Assembly: GCF_014195095.1 (NCBI RefSeq)
Contig: NZ_JACIBC010000002.1
Span: 558,001 to 622,000 of the forward strand
Reading direction: 5' to 3'
Source: Rhizobium sp. BK602
GTDB lineage: Bacteria > Pseudomonadota > Alphaproteobacteria > Rhizobiales > Rhizobiaceae
DNA length: 64,000 bases
Positions 1-9,054 of the stretch are shown here, piece by piece; position 1 is the stretch's first letter; each line of letters starts with the position of its first letter. A program made the translations under genes and the position numbers. The notes under the pieces are model-generated. The model was not told the origin of the DNA and searched no databases. It saw only the letters and a program-made list of their open reading frames with translations.

Positions 1-42
1 CACGCCGCCGCCTATGCCCGCAGCCTCAGGAGCGCCTCATGA
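1..42 (+). CDS. 3' end of an upstream gene, product not identifiable
   Basis: Only the last 13 codons are present, ending ...AYARSLRSAS and a TGA at 40-42. That TGA overlaps the ATG of the next gene in an ATGA arrangement, so the two are almost certainly one translationally coupled operon. In rhizobia an enoyl-CoA hydratase in this position usually follows methylcrotonyl-CoA carboxylase or HMG-CoA lyase genes. The identity here is therefore inference from context; the residues themselves are not diagnostic. Confidence 0.5.
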   Translation, partial: HAAAYARSLRSAS

Positions 43-821
43 CATCGCAAACGATCCGGATCGCCATCGACGGGCGCGGCGTCGCCAGCCTGACACTGGC
101 GCGCCCGGACAAGCACAATGCGCTTTCGGCCGAGATGATCGATGCCTTGACCACCGCTGCCCGCGATCTCGGTCGCGACAGGGCGGTCCGGGTCGTGGTG
201 CTGCGTGGCGAGGGTGCGAGCTTTTGCGCCGGTGGCGATCTCGGCTGGATGCGTGCCCAGTTCGAGGCAACGCGCGAAGGCCGCATGGTCGAGGCGCGGC
301 GGCTGGCCATGCTGTTCAAGGTGCTGAACGAACTGCCGAAACCGCTGATCGCTCGTGTCCACGGCAATGCCTTTGGCGGCGGCATCGGCATTCTCAGCGT
401 CTGCGACATGGTGATATCAGCCGCCACCGCCCGCTTCGGCCTGACGGAAGTGCGCCTCGGCATCATCCCTGCTACCATCAGCCCCTATGTCGTCGCCCGC
501 ATCGGCGAGGCGCAGGCCCGTCCGCTCTTCATCTCCGGCAAGGTCATCGATGCCTGGCAGGCGCATGCCGCCGGCCTGCTGTCGCGCGTCGTTGCCGAGG
601 AGGCGCTCGACGAGGCCGTCGAATCCGAGATCCGTCATCTGCTCGCCGCCTCGCCGGAGGCCAGCGCCCGCGCGAAGGCGCTGGCGCGGTCCCTCGGCAT
701 GCCGATCACCGACGCGGTGATTGATCGGGTCATCGAGCAACTGGTGGAGGCTTGGGAGAGCGACGAGGCGAAGGAGGGACTGGCGGCCTTCTTCGAGCGG
801 CGCCCGCCCAGGTGGCGTTAA
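39..821 (+). CDS. Enoyl-CoA hydratase/isomerase family protein (probable methylglutaconyl-CoA hydratase)
   Basis: This is a 260-residue crotonase-fold protein, full length for the family. The N-terminal stretch LTLARPDKHNALS and the oxyanion-hole segment SFCAGGDLGWM (about residues 62-72) are typical, as is the second block HGNAFGGGIG (about 108-117). Crotonases hydrate or isomerise acyl-CoA thioesters in the cytoplasm. The 4-bp ATGA overlap with the preceding gene indicates an operon. The short LGWM spacing and the rhizobial context resemble the hydratase of leucine degradation (3-methylglutaconyl-CoA to HMG-CoA), but exact substrate cannot be read from sequence. The next gene is convergent, only 19 bp away. 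Confidence 0.85.
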   Translation: MTSQTIRIAIDGRGVASLTLARPDKHNALSAEMIDALTTAARDLGRDRAVRVVVLRGEGASFCAGGDLGWMRAQFEATREGRMVEARRLAMLFKVLNELPKPLIARVHGNAFGGGIGILSVCDMVISAATARFGLTEVRLGIIPATISPYVVARIGEAQARPLFISGKVIDAWQAHAAGLLSRVVAEEALDEAVESEIRHLLAASPEASARAKALARSLGMPITDAVIDRVIEQLVEAWESDEAKEGLAAFFERRPPRWR

Positions 822-840
822 AGCAATAAGATAGGGCAAC

Positions 841-2211
841 TCAGGCGACCCTGTTGCGCTCCACCGTCAACTGCGGAAAAGCGCTGCTCCCCGTGGCCGC
901 GAGATCGCCCGATGCCGGCTTGTCCCACAGGAAGCCGATGATCGCGCCTTTTTCAACCTGCTGGAACAGGTTGTCGCTGATGATGGCCGAGCCGGCGCCC
1001 TCGGCCACGGAGACGACGCAGCCGATGCCGGCCTGGCGGATGATATTGCCGGTGGCGACGAGATTTCTGAGATAGGGACCCCAGCCAAGCTTCAGCCCCC
1101 AGAGCGGTGCGCCTTCGACGAGATTGTCGGCGATCAGCGTATCGGCCTCGGCGGATATGCCGATGCCGAAGCCGCTTTCCTGAGGGTAGGGGCCGGTCGG
1201 CGACAGGTTGCGGACGATGTTGCCGGTGATGCTGGCAAGCCGGCCGCCCTTGTCGAAATTCGCAACCGCGATGCCATTCGCGGCGCCATCGATGATGTTG
1301 CCGCTGATGGTGGCACCTTCGAACTCGAATTCACAGAAGATCGCCGCTTCGCCGGAGCGCAGGCATTGATTGCCCGATATCTGCACGTTCGATGCCGAAT
1401 TGGCGCGGATCGCCGTAAAGGCGCAATCGGCGATCCGGTTCCCGGAGACCAGAACGCCGTCGGCGCGGAACACATTGATGCCGTTGCCGTTCTGGCCGGT
1501 GCCGCCGTCCCTGGCGCCGATGCGGGCGATGCGGTTGCCGCTGACGATGCTGCCGTCCTCGCCCTTGGCCCAGCGATGGATGAGGATGCCGCCATTGCCG
1601 CAATCCTCGACGCTATTGTTCGTGATCGTCAAACCGGCTGATTGGACGGAATAAAGACCGGCATCGGCCGCGCCGGATATATGGCTGCGCTCGATCCGTC
1701 CGCCGCAGCGTTCCAGTCGCAGCGCATGCTTGCGGCTGCCGGCAATCTCGCAATTGTCGATCAGCAGCTGGTCGACGCCGGCAAATTGCAGCAGCCCGCC
1801 GGCATAATCGCCGAGCCAGCGATTGCCGCCATCCAGCACCAGACCGGACAGCTCGATGCGCTTAGCCTTGTCGGCGCTGATCAGATGGCCGTCGCCGCCA
1901 TAGACCAGCCGCGAAGCGCCGGGCACGCCGGAGATGCGGGCATTATCCGGCAGCGTCAGGTTCGAAACCTCGTAGTTGCCGGGCGGCAGAAAGAGTGGCC
2001 TGTTGTTTCGCGCGGCCGTGTCGATCATCGCCTGCAGCTTGCCGCTCTTGATATCGCTGCTGCCCGGCACCGACCTGTAGGCGATCGCATCGATCGGCCC
2101 GCGCATCTCGGCATCAGCCATCCTGGCGAGCGGCGCGGCAAGAACGCGCGGCGCAAGCAGCCCCGCGGCGGCGGAGGCCACAGAAGCAATGAAGGCGCGG
2201 CGTTGCATCAT
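841..2211 (-). CDS. TAT-exported repeat protein (TIGR03808-like), predicted parallel beta-helix
   Basis: The protein begins MMQRRAFIASVASAAAG, a twin-arginine signal with an Ala-rich core and an ALA-type cleavage region near residue 25. I start at 2211 because a GGGAG Shine-Dalgarno sits 6 bases upstream; an in-frame ATG at 2229 would put the RR motif further in. The mature part is a chain of imperfect repeats of the form N-x-I-x-x-x-x-x-G-I/A (for example ISGNIIDGAANGIAVANFD), the pattern of right-handed parallel beta-helix proteins with NosD/pectate-lyase-like folds. The whole matches the rhizobial TIGR03808 family, which has no known function. It is probably a periplasmic or surface carbohydrate-interacting protein; that part is inference. 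Confidence 0.8.
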   Translation of the reverse strand: MMQRRAFIASVASAAAGLLAPRVLAAPLARMADAEMRGPIDAIAYRSVPGSSDIKSGKLQAMIDTAARNNRPLFLPPGNYEVSNLTLPDNARISGVPGASRLVYGGDGHLISADKAKRIELSGLVLDGGNRWLGDYAGGLLQFAGVDQLLIDNCEIAGSRKHALRLERCGGRIERSHISGAADAGLYSVQSAGLTITNNSVEDCGNGGILIHRWAKGEDGSIVSGNRIARIGARDGGTGQNGNGINVFRADGVLVSGNRIADCAFTAIRANSASNVQISGNQCLRSGEAAIFCEFEFEGATISGNIIDGAANGIAVANFDKGGRLASITGNIVRNLSPTGPYPQESGFGIGISAEADTLIADNLVEGAPLWGLKLGWGPYLRNLVATGNIIRQAGIGCVVSVAEGAGSAIISDNLFQQVEKGAIIGFLWDKPASGDLAATGSSAFPQLTVERNRVA

Positions 2212-2310
2212 GACGAACTCCCGAAACAACGCTTATGGAAGCAGGAAATGTGCCACGCTCATTTGTCCCGTTTTGGTACGGGAAAGCCGAACATTTTATT
2301 CCTTTGGTTA

Positions 2311-2462
2311 CCTCGTGCTATCCCAGGGTGATCGCGTATGGGGCGGATGAGCACCGGAAGTTCCTTCTCCCCTCGGGGAGAAGGTGGCCCGAAGGGTCGG
2401 ATGAGGGGGTGCTGCAACGACCCCATCTCATATGCGATTCCCTTGCGTGCCATCCCAAGGCC
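2311..2462. repeat. RIME-type intergenic palindromic element
   Basis: The 354-bp gap between the beta-helix gene and the exonuclease gene holds no convincing gene. It contains a palindromic element with the inner stem CCTTCTCCCC TCGGGGAGAAGG (about 2372-2393), followed by GGCCCGAAGGGTCGGATGAG. This block recurs almost base for base, in inverted duplicate, at 17718-17991. The sequence is the type known as RIME (Rhizobium-specific intergenic mosaic element). Boundaries are approximate. The 120 bp on the downstream side are unique sequence carrying the promoter of the exonuclease-ligase pair. Confidence 0.75.
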
Positions 2463-2583
2463 AAACCCCATAGCGAGGACGTGCTGGTCTTCGACCTGCC
2501 TGATCGACAGGACAAAAGCGAATTCGATCAAAAAGCGTCGCTGATCGCTACATAATCGCGAAAATCGCGCTATCCTTGTTTCC

Positions 2584-3594
2584 ATGAGACCGGATCAACT
2601 CCTGTATCCTGCCCCGGAGGGACTGTTTTGCCCGATCGGCGGCTTTTATGTCGATCCGGTGCGGCCGGTCGAGCGGGCGTTGATCACGCATGGCCATTCC
2701 GACCATGCCCGCGCCGGCCATGCCCATGTGCTAGCCACCCGCCAGACCCTGGACATCATGCGCATACGCTACGGCGATGGATTTGCCGGATCGGAGCAGG
2801 CGATTGGTTTCGACGAGGAAGTGACGATCAACGGGGTCAGGGTGCGGTTTCATCCCGCCGGCCATGTGCTCGGTTCCGCGCAAATCGCCGTCGAGAAGGA
2901 TGGGCTGCGCATCGTCGTTTCCGGCGATTACAAGCGGCGGCCCGATCCGACCTGTGCCGCCTATGTGCCTGTCCCCTGCGACGTCTTCATCACCGAGGCG
3001 ACCTTTGGCCTGCCGGTGTTCCATCATCCCGAACCGATGGCGGAGACGCAAAAGCTGCTGGCTTCGCTCCGACAATTTCCGGAACGCACCCATCTCGTCG
3101 GCGCCTATGCGCTCGGCAAGGCGCAGCGCGTCATCCGGCTGCTGCGCGACGCCGGCTATGACCGGCCGATCTATATTCACGGCGCGCTGGAGACCCTGTG
3201 CGGCTACTACGCCGGGCAGGGCATCGCGCTCGGCGAGCTCAAGCCGGCGACGATGGAAAGCCGGGACCAGTCGGTGTTCAAGGGGGCGGTCGTCGTCGGC
3301 CCGCCCTCCGCTTTCCAGGATCGCTGGGCGCGGCGGTTCCATGATCCGCTGCCGGCCTTTGCCTCCGGCTGGATGATGGTGCGCCAGCGTGCCAAGCAAC
3401 TCGGTGTCGAGCTGCCGCTTGTCATCTCAGATCATTGCGACTGGCCGGAGCTGACCGAGACGATCGCCGAGCTGAAGCCGGGCGAGGTCTGGGTCACGCA
3501 TGGCCGCGAGGAGGCGCTGGTGCGCTGGTGCGAGCTGCAGGGCATCACGGCCAAGCCGCTGCATCTGATCGGCTATGAAGACGAGGGCGACTGA
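2584..3594 (+). CDS. Ligase-associated DNA exonuclease, metallo-beta-lactamase fold
   Basis: This 336-residue protein carries the metallo-beta-lactamase/beta-CASP signature THGHSDHARAGH (about residues 35-46) and downstream metal ligands in PAGHVLGSA and VSGDYKRR. It matches the family defined by linkage to an ATP-dependent DNA ligase (TIGR04122), thought to process 3' ends before ligation in a cytoplasmic DNA repair pathway. Its TGA shares one base with the ATG of the ligase at 3594, so the two are co-translated. The other usual partners, an Lhr-like helicase and the PdeM phosphoesterase, are not adjacent here. Confidence 0.88.
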   Translation: MRPDQLLYPAPEGLFCPIGGFYVDPVRPVERALITHGHSDHARAGHAHVLATRQTLDIMRIRYGDGFAGSEQAIGFDEEVTINGVRVRFHPAGHVLGSAQIAVEKDGLRIVVSGDYKRRPDPTCAAYVPVPCDVFITEATFGLPVFHHPEPMAETQKLLASLRQFPERTHLVGAYALGKAQRVIRLLRDAGYDRPIYIHGALETLCGYYAGQGIALGELKPATMESRDQSVFKGAVVVGPPSAFQDRWARRFHDPLPAFASGWMMVRQRAKQLGVELPLVISDHCDWPELTETIAELKPGEVWVTHGREEALVRWCELQGITAKPLHLIGYEDEGD

Positions 3595-5231
3595 TGAAAG
3601 CCTTCGCCGATCTCCTCGACCGCCTGGTGCTGACGCCGAGCCGCAACGGCAAGCTGAAGCTGCTGACTGATTATTTCCGCGATACGCCCGACCCGGATCG
3701 CGGCTATGGTCTGGCGGCGATCGCCGGTACGCTGGAGGTGCGCAACGTCAAGCCGGCCATGCTGCGCGAACTCGTGCTGGAGCGCATGGACGAGGTGCTG
3801 TTCCGCTATTCCTATGACTATGTCGGCGATCTCGCCGAGACCATCTCGCTGGTCTGGGACAGGGAGAGCGATATCGTCCGGCCTCCCGGCGAGCAGCCGC
3901 GGCTCGGCGAAGTCATCCGCCGCATGAATGCGTTGGGGCGAACGGAAGTGCGCGGTTTCGTGCGCGATCTGCTCGACCGGCTGGACACATCAGGCCGTTT
4001 CGCCTTCCTGAAGCTCGCGACCGGAGCGCTGCGCATCGGTGTGTCGGCGCGGCTCGCCAAGCAGGCCCTGGCGGAGCTGAGCGGCAAGGATGTGACCGAG
4101 ATCGAAACGCTGTGGCATGGCCTGCAGCCGCCCTATGAAAGCCTGTTCCACTGGCTGGAGGGCAAGGGCGACAAGCCGGTGCTGGCGACACCGGCGATCT
4201 TCCATTCGGTCATGCTCGCCAATCCGGTCGAGCCCGGCGATCTCGACGGACTGGAGCCCAAGGATTTTGCCGCCGAATGGAAATGGGACGGCATCCGCGT
4301 CCAGCTATCGCGGGCGGGCGCGACCGCCAAGCTCTATTCCCGATCCGGCGACGATATCTCCGGCGCTTTCCCCGATATCGTCGATGCCATCAGCTTCGAG
4401 GGTGTCGTCGATGGCGAGTTGCTGATCGGCGGCACCGCGCGTTCCAACAGCCCGACCCGTACCTTTTCCGACCTGCAACAACGGCTGAACCGCAAGACGG
4501 TGACCGCGAAGATGCTGGAGGACTATCCGGCTTTCATCCGCGCCTATGATCTGCTGTTCGACGGCGAGGAGGACGTTCGCGCCCGCGGTTTCCTCGACCG
4601 GCGCGAACGGCTGACGGAGATCGTCGAGGCAGCACCGCACGACCGGTTCGATCTGTCGCCGCTGGTCGATTTTACCTCCTGGGAAGAACTGGATCGATTG
4701 CGCTCGTCTCCGCCGGATCCGGTGATCGAGGGTGTCATGATCAAGCGTCGCGACAGCGCCTATCTCGCCGGCCGCGCCAAGGGGCCATGGTTCAAATGGA
4801 AGCGCAATCCCTACAATGTCGATGCGGTGCTGATGTACGCCCAGCGCGGTCATGGCAAGCGCTCCAGCTATTATTCGGACTTTACCTTCGGCGTCTGGTC
4901 GATGACGCCGGAGGGCGAACAATTGGTGCCGGTCGGCAAGGCCTATTTCGGCTTCACCGACGCCGAACTCGATGTGCTCGACAAATTCGTGCGCAACAAC
5001 ACGGTCGATCGCTTCGGGCCGGTACGCGCCGTGCGGGCCGATCGCGATTTCGGCTTCGTGCTGGAGGTCGCCTTCGAGGGCATCAACCGCTCGACGCGGC
5101 ACAAGTCCGGTGTCGCCATGCGCTTTCCGCGCATCGCTCGTCTGCGGCCGGACAAGCCGCCCTACGAAGCCGACCGGCTGGAAAGTTTGATAGCGCTAAT
5201 TGACGCCAAGGCTCCCGCGGTTGATGAATAG
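3594..5231 (+). CDS. ATP-dependent DNA ligase (exonuclease-linked family)
   Basis: This is a 545-residue ligase with three parts: an N-terminal alpha-helical domain (about 1-200); the adenylation domain, with the nucleotidyl-accepting Lys230 in EWKWDGIRVQ; and a C-terminal OB domain containing the distal motifs EGVMIKRRDS and KGPWFKWKR. It uses ATP to seal nicks and is distinct from the replicative NAD-dependent LigA. Length and domain order match TIGR04120-type ligases that are always paired with the upstream exonuclease. The start codon overlaps the exonuclease stop by one base. The likely role is an accessory repair pathway. Confidence 0.9.
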   Translation: MKAFADLLDRLVLTPSRNGKLKLLTDYFRDTPDPDRGYGLAAIAGTLEVRNVKPAMLRELVLERMDEVLFRYSYDYVGDLAETISLVWDRESDIVRPPGEQPRLGEVIRRMNALGRTEVRGFVRDLLDRLDTSGRFAFLKLATGALRIGVSARLAKQALAELSGKDVTEIETLWHGLQPPYESLFHWLEGKGDKPVLATPAIFHSVMLANPVEPGDLDGLEPKDFAAEWKWDGIRVQLSRAGATAKLYSRSGDDISGAFPDIVDAISFEGVVDGELLIGGTARSNSPTRTFSDLQQRLNRKTVTAKMLEDYPAFIRAYDLLFDGEEDVRARGFLDRRERLTEIVEAAPHDRFDLSPLVDFTSWEELDRLRSSPPDPVIEGVMIKRRDSAYLAGRAKGPWFKWKRNPYNVDAVLMYAQRGHGKRSSYYSDFTFGVWSMTPEGEQLVPVGKAYFGFTDAELDVLDKFVRNNTVDRFGPVRAVRADRDFGFVLEVAFEGINRSTRHKSGVAMRFPRIARLRPDKPPYEADRLESLIALIDAKAPAVDE

Positions 5232-5321
5232 GAGCAGGCTGATTCCTCACCACAATGTGAGTTGGCCTCGTCTTTCAACCCGTGCAGATTTGCTTGTGCC
5301 GGGGATTTTTGGACAGAGCAT

Positions 5322-6293
5322 ATGACAAGGTCTGAAGACAACGCATTCCGCCCCGGCCGCCGCATCGTTCTTGCCGGTCTCGCCGCAACACTTTTTGCTC
5401 CCAACATCGCCAAGGCCGCCGAGGCCAGGATTGCAGATCCCAAGTCCCCTTTGGCCGCCAAAGTCGAGGAGGCGCTGGCCGATCCGCCGCTGCTGTCGGG
5501 CGATTATGCCAAGGAGCGCCGCAAGTTCCGCACCGAGCTTCTGAACAAGGGGCCGGCCCCGGACAAATACGAGCCTTTGGTCGCGCCCGCCGGCGCCGAT
5601 CAGATTTTCTATCGCAGCGGCCTTGGCGGCGAACTCGAGCTGGTCGCCTGGGTGTCGCGCTACGAGCGCACGCCGAAGCCGAAGCCGGCGGTGCTGTTCC
5701 TGCATGGCGGCAATGCCATCGGTCAGGGCCATTGGCTCGTTGCGAAGGCCTATATCGACGCCGGTTATGTCCTGATGATCCCGTCGATGCGCGGCGAAAA
5801 CGGACAGAAGGGCAATTTCTCCGGTTTCTACGACGAGGTTTCCGATGTGCTGGCCGCTTCGGACCGGCTGCGCCACCTGCCGGGCGTCGATCCGCATCGC
5901 CTCTTCCTTGCCGGCCATAGCGTCGGCGGCACGCTGGCGATGCTGACGGCAATGTCGACCAAGCGCTTCCGGGCCGTGACACCGATCTCGGGCAACCCGG
6001 ACGCCTTCTCCTTCTTCCACCGTTATCCCGAGGATATCCGCTTCAACGCCAAGAACCCGCGCGAATTCCAGATGCGCTCGCCGCTCTGCTATGCGCATAG
6101 CTTCAAATCCCCCGTGAAGGTGATGCACGGCACGGAAGAGGCCCATTTCGATGGTCGTGCCGCTCTGCTCGCCAAGCGCGCGACCGCCGGCGGCGTGAAG
6201 ATCGAGATGGCGACCGTTCAAGGCAACCATACCTCGGCCCTGCCGGCGGAAATCGAGCAGGGCATCCAGTTCTTCAAGAGCGTGGCAGCCTGA
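5322..6293 (+). CDS. Exported alpha/beta hydrolase (prolyl-oligopeptidase/dienelactone hydrolase-like)
   Basis: From the ATG at 5322 the protein has 323 residues and opens with a basic segment (RPGRR), a hydrophobic core LAGLAATLFA and an AKAAEA cleavage region, so it is probably exported, perhaps through TAT. The hydrolase core shows the oxyanion strand VLFLHGGN, the nucleophile elbow GHSVGG and a C-terminal His in QGNHTSA, which complete a Ser-Asp-His triad. An upstream in-frame ATG at 5262 would add 20 residues before the signal and is less likely. The substrate is unknown. The gene stands alone on its strand between the ligase and a small unknown gene. Confidence 0.75.
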   Translation: MTRSEDNAFRPGRRIVLAGLAATLFAPNIAKAAEARIADPKSPLAAKVEEALADPPLLSGDYAKERRKFRTELLNKGPAPDKYEPLVAPAGADQIFYRSGLGGELELVAWVSRYERTPKPKPAVLFLHGGNAIGQGHWLVAKAYIDAGYVLMIPSMRGENGQKGNFSGFYDEVSDVLAASDRLRHLPGVDPHRLFLAGHSVGGTLAMLTAMSTKRFRAVTPISGNPDAFSFFHRYPEDIRFNAKNPREFQMRSPLCYAHSFKSPVKVMHGTEEAHFDGRAALLAKRATAGGVKIEMATVQGNHTSALPAEIEQGIQFFKSVAA

Positions 6294-6350
6294 GCCGCTT
6301 GCTTTTTCTCATCCGCCCGGTAGCTTGGGATATTCGAGCGATTTGATGGC

Positions 6351-6794
6351 ATGGGAGGGCGTGTGGGTTCGGTCGAAAAGAGCTTCAACCTGACGGGCGT
6401 ATGGGATGGGATCTATAACTATCCAGCGAAGTACGAGATTCCCGAAAGCCATTTTCTCGCAACGCTGATCGAATTCGGCGGCTCATTTTCCGGCTCGATT
6501 CATGAAACCATGCAGCGTCGTGCCCATCGGGGCGTAAAGGCTTACGCATCCGTCGAAGGCAGGCGCGACGGCGACCTCGTGACCTTCGTCAAACGCTATG
6601 ATGGCGGCGGTCTCTCGCACAGTGTCCACTACGAAGGACATTTGAGCCCGGACGGCTGCGAAATCGAAGGGCATTGGCACATTCCGCACGACGATCCGGC
6701 CCGCGTCTTCGCCGGTCGCTTCCTGATGATCCGTCATCGCCTGGGCAAGACCCAGCGGGCACTGGTCGAGCGGTTCGAATACACCGGACCATAG
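6351..6794 (+). CDS. Hypothetical protein
   Basis: This 147-residue protein has no signal peptide and no family I recognise. Alternating hydrophobic and polar residues and many Gly/aromatic turns (LTGVWDGIYNYP, GSFSGSIHE, VHYEGHLSPDGCEIEGHWH) suggest an antiparallel beta-barrel, lipocalin-like small domain. A GTG at 6363 is an alternative start. Codon use looks like that of its neighbours. It sits 57 bp after the exported hydrolase and may share its transcript, and it is convergent with methylmalonyl-CoA mutase. Confidence 0.6.
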   Translation: MGGRVGSVEKSFNLTGVWDGIYNYPAKYEIPESHFLATLIEFGGSFSGSIHETMQRRAHRGVKAYASVEGRRDGDLVTFVKRYDGGGLSHSVHYEGHLSPDGCEIEGHWHIPHDDPARVFAGRFLMIRHRLGKTQRALVERFEYTGP

Positions 6795-6863
6795 GCCCGG
6801 CCGGTCAATATTGCGCATTTTTCCTCGGCTTGCGGCGTCGCGCGGCAGCTTGAGGTGTAGCGA

Positions 6864-8996
6864 TCATTCCATCAGCCGATCGATCAATGCCGCGGCCGCT
6901 TCCGCGATCACCGTGCCCGGCGGAAAGATCGCGTCGGCGCCGGCGGCTTCCAGTGCCGGGAAATCCTGTGGCGGGATGACGCCGCCGACGGCGATGAGGA
7001 TGCGGCCGGCGTGGCGGCGAGCGAGCGCCTCCTTCAACTCCGGCACTAGCGTCAGGTGCCCGGCGGCGAGCGAAGAGGCGCCGATGATGTCGACCCCTTC
7101 GCGCACCGCGAGATCGGCCACTTCCTCCGGCGTCTGGAACATCGCCCCGACGACGACATCGAAGCCGAGATCGGCAAAGGCGGTGGCGATGACCTTCTGG
7201 CCGCGGTCATGGCCGTCCTGGCCCATCTTGGCGACGAGAATGCGCGGCTTCTCGCCCTTTGCCTTGCGGAAGGCATCGACCCTGGCGACGGCCGTGTTGA
7301 AAACGGGATCGGCGGCGCCGACCTCCTTGCGGTAGACGCCCGAGATCGTCCGGATTTCGGCGACATGCCGGCCATAGGCCTTTTCCAGCGCCAGCGAAAT
7401 TTCGCCGACAGTTGCGCGCGCCCGCGCAGCCTTGACGGCGAAATCCAGCAGATTGCCGGTGCCGTTGCGCGCAGCCTCGGTCAACGCATCCAGGGCGGTC
7501 TCGACCGCTGTCGTCTCACGCGTACCCTTCAATTGCTGCAGTTTGGAAAGCTGCCGGGCGCGGACCTCGGAATTGTCCACCTTCAGCACGTCCACTTCGA
7601 TATCCTGCTCCGGCCGCGAGAAATTGACGCCGACGACGGTCTGGTGGCCGCTGTCGATGCGCGCCTGCGTGCGGGCGGCCGCTTCTTCGATCCGAAGCTT
7701 GGGAATACCCTTTTCGATCGCCTTCGCCATGCCGCCGATCGCCTCGACCTCCTCGATATGGGTGAGCGCGCGGGCCGCCAGATCATGCGTCAGCCGCTCG
7801 ACATAGGCCGAGCCGCCCCAGGGGTCGATGATGCCTGTGGTGCCGGATTCCTTTTGCAGCAGGATCTGCGTGTTGCGGGCGATGCGGGCCGAATGATCCG
7901 TCGGCAGCGCCAGCGCCTCGTCGAAGGAATTGGTATGCAGGGATTGCGTATGCCCCTGCGTCGCCGCCATGGCCTCGACCATGGTGCGGATGATGTTGTT
8001 CATCGGGTCCTGCGCCGTCAGCGACCATCCGGAGGTCTGGCTATGGGTTCTGAGCGCCAGTGATTTCTGATCCTTCGGCGCAAAATTCTTTTGCATCAGC
8101 GCCGCCCAGATCAGCCGCGCCGCGCGCATCTTGGCGACTTCCATGAAGAAGTTCATGCCGACGGCCCAGAAGAAGGAAAGGCGCGGCGCGAAACTGTCGA
8201 TATCGAGCCCGGCGGCAACGCCTGCGCGCGCATATTCGATGCCGTCGGCGATCGTATAGGCGAGCTCCAGGTCCGCGGTCGCGCCGGCCTCCTGCATGTG
8301 ATAGCCGGAAATCGAGATCGAATTGAATTTCGGCATGCGCTGGCTGGTATAGCTGAAGATGTCCGAGACGATCCGCATCGAGGGCTGCGGCGGATAGATA
8401 TAAGTGTTGCGGACCATGAACTCCTTGAGGATGTCGTTCTGGATCGTGCCCGACAGCTTGTCCTGCGAAACGCCCTGTTCCTCGGCGGCGACGATATAGA
8501 GCGCCATCACCGGCAGCACCGCGCCGTTCATGGTCATCGACACGCTCATCTCGCCGAGCGGGATGCCGTCGAAGAGCTGGCGCATGTCGAGAATGGAATC
8601 GATCGCCACGCCGGCCATGCCGACATCGCCGGCGACGCGTGGATGATCGCTGTCGTAGCCGCGATGGGTGGCAAGGTCGAAGGCGACGGACAGGCCTTTC
8701 TGACCGGCCGCCAGATTGCGGCGATAGAAGGCGTTCGATTCCTCGGCGGTGGAGAAACCGGCATATTGCCGGATCGTCCAGGGTTGCTGGACATACATTG
8801 TGGGGTAGGGGCCGCGGACGAAGGGGGCGGCGCCGGGATAGGTATCGAGGAAGTTCAGGCCGGCTAGGTCATGTGTGTCGTAGAGGCGCTTGACGGCAAT
8901 CCCTTCCGGGGTTTGCCAGGAAGGGGCACTCGTCGTTGGCGTATTCGTTTGTGGTTTTTTCCAGCTGATGTTGGTGAAGTCGGGGATACGGGTCAT
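6864..8996 (-). CDS. scpA: Methylmalonyl-CoA mutase, large (catalytic) subunit
   Basis: The 710-residue length is typical. The N-terminal TIM-barrel region contains the substrate-binding block [20 protein letters not shown]. The C-terminal cobalamin domain carries the DGHDRG motif (about residues 594-599) whose His596 would coordinate B12, followed by GASSLAAGH and GGVIPPQDF. The enzyme interconverts L-methylmalonyl-CoA and succinyl-CoA in propionate and branched-chain degradation. It lies 58 bp downstream of the small-subunit gene on the same strand, so one transcript likely makes the heterodimer. Other symbols in use are mcmA and bhbA. Confidence 0.95.
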   Translation of the reverse strand: MTRIPDFTNISWKKPQTNTPTTSAPSWQTPEGIAVKRLYDTHDLAGLNFLDTYPGAAPFVRGPYPTMYVQQPWTIRQYAGFSTAEESNAFYRRNLAAGQKGLSVAFDLATHRGYDSDHPRVAGDVGMAGVAIDSILDMRQLFDGIPLGEMSVSMTMNGAVLPVMALYIVAAEEQGVSQDKLSGTIQNDILKEFMVRNTYIYPPQPSMRIVSDIFSYTSQRMPKFNSISISGYHMQEAGATADLELAYTIADGIEYARAGVAAGLDIDSFAPRLSFFWAVGMNFFMEVAKMRAARLIWAALMQKNFAPKDQKSLALRTHSQTSGWSLTAQDPMNNIIRTMVEAMAATQGHTQSLHTNSFDEALALPTDHSARIARNTQILLQKESGTTGIIDPWGGSAYVERLTHDLAARALTHIEEVEAIGGMAKAIEKGIPKLRIEEAAARTQARIDSGHQTVVGVNFSRPEQDIEVDVLKVDNSEVRARQLSKLQQLKGTRETTAVETALDALTEAARNGTGNLLDFAVKAARARATVGEISLALEKAYGRHVAEIRTISGVYRKEVGAADPVFNTAVARVDAFRKAKGEKPRILVAKMGQDGHDRGQKVIATAFADLGFDVVVGAMFQTPEEVADLAVREGVDIIGASSLAAGHLTLVPELKEALARRHAGRILIAVGGVIPPQDFPALEAAGADAIFPPGTVIAEAAAALIDRLME

Positions 8997-9054
8997 GGAG
9001 CCGAGACCTCCGCGTGTGCCGGGCTTGCACTTTCTGGAAACGTCACGGCCATCC

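Noticed and set aside
2235..2555. A 106-codon frame in the gap before the exonuclease gene
   Set aside because: It crosses the RIME palindrome, has no Shine-Dalgarno and resembles no protein. The repeat explains the open frame.
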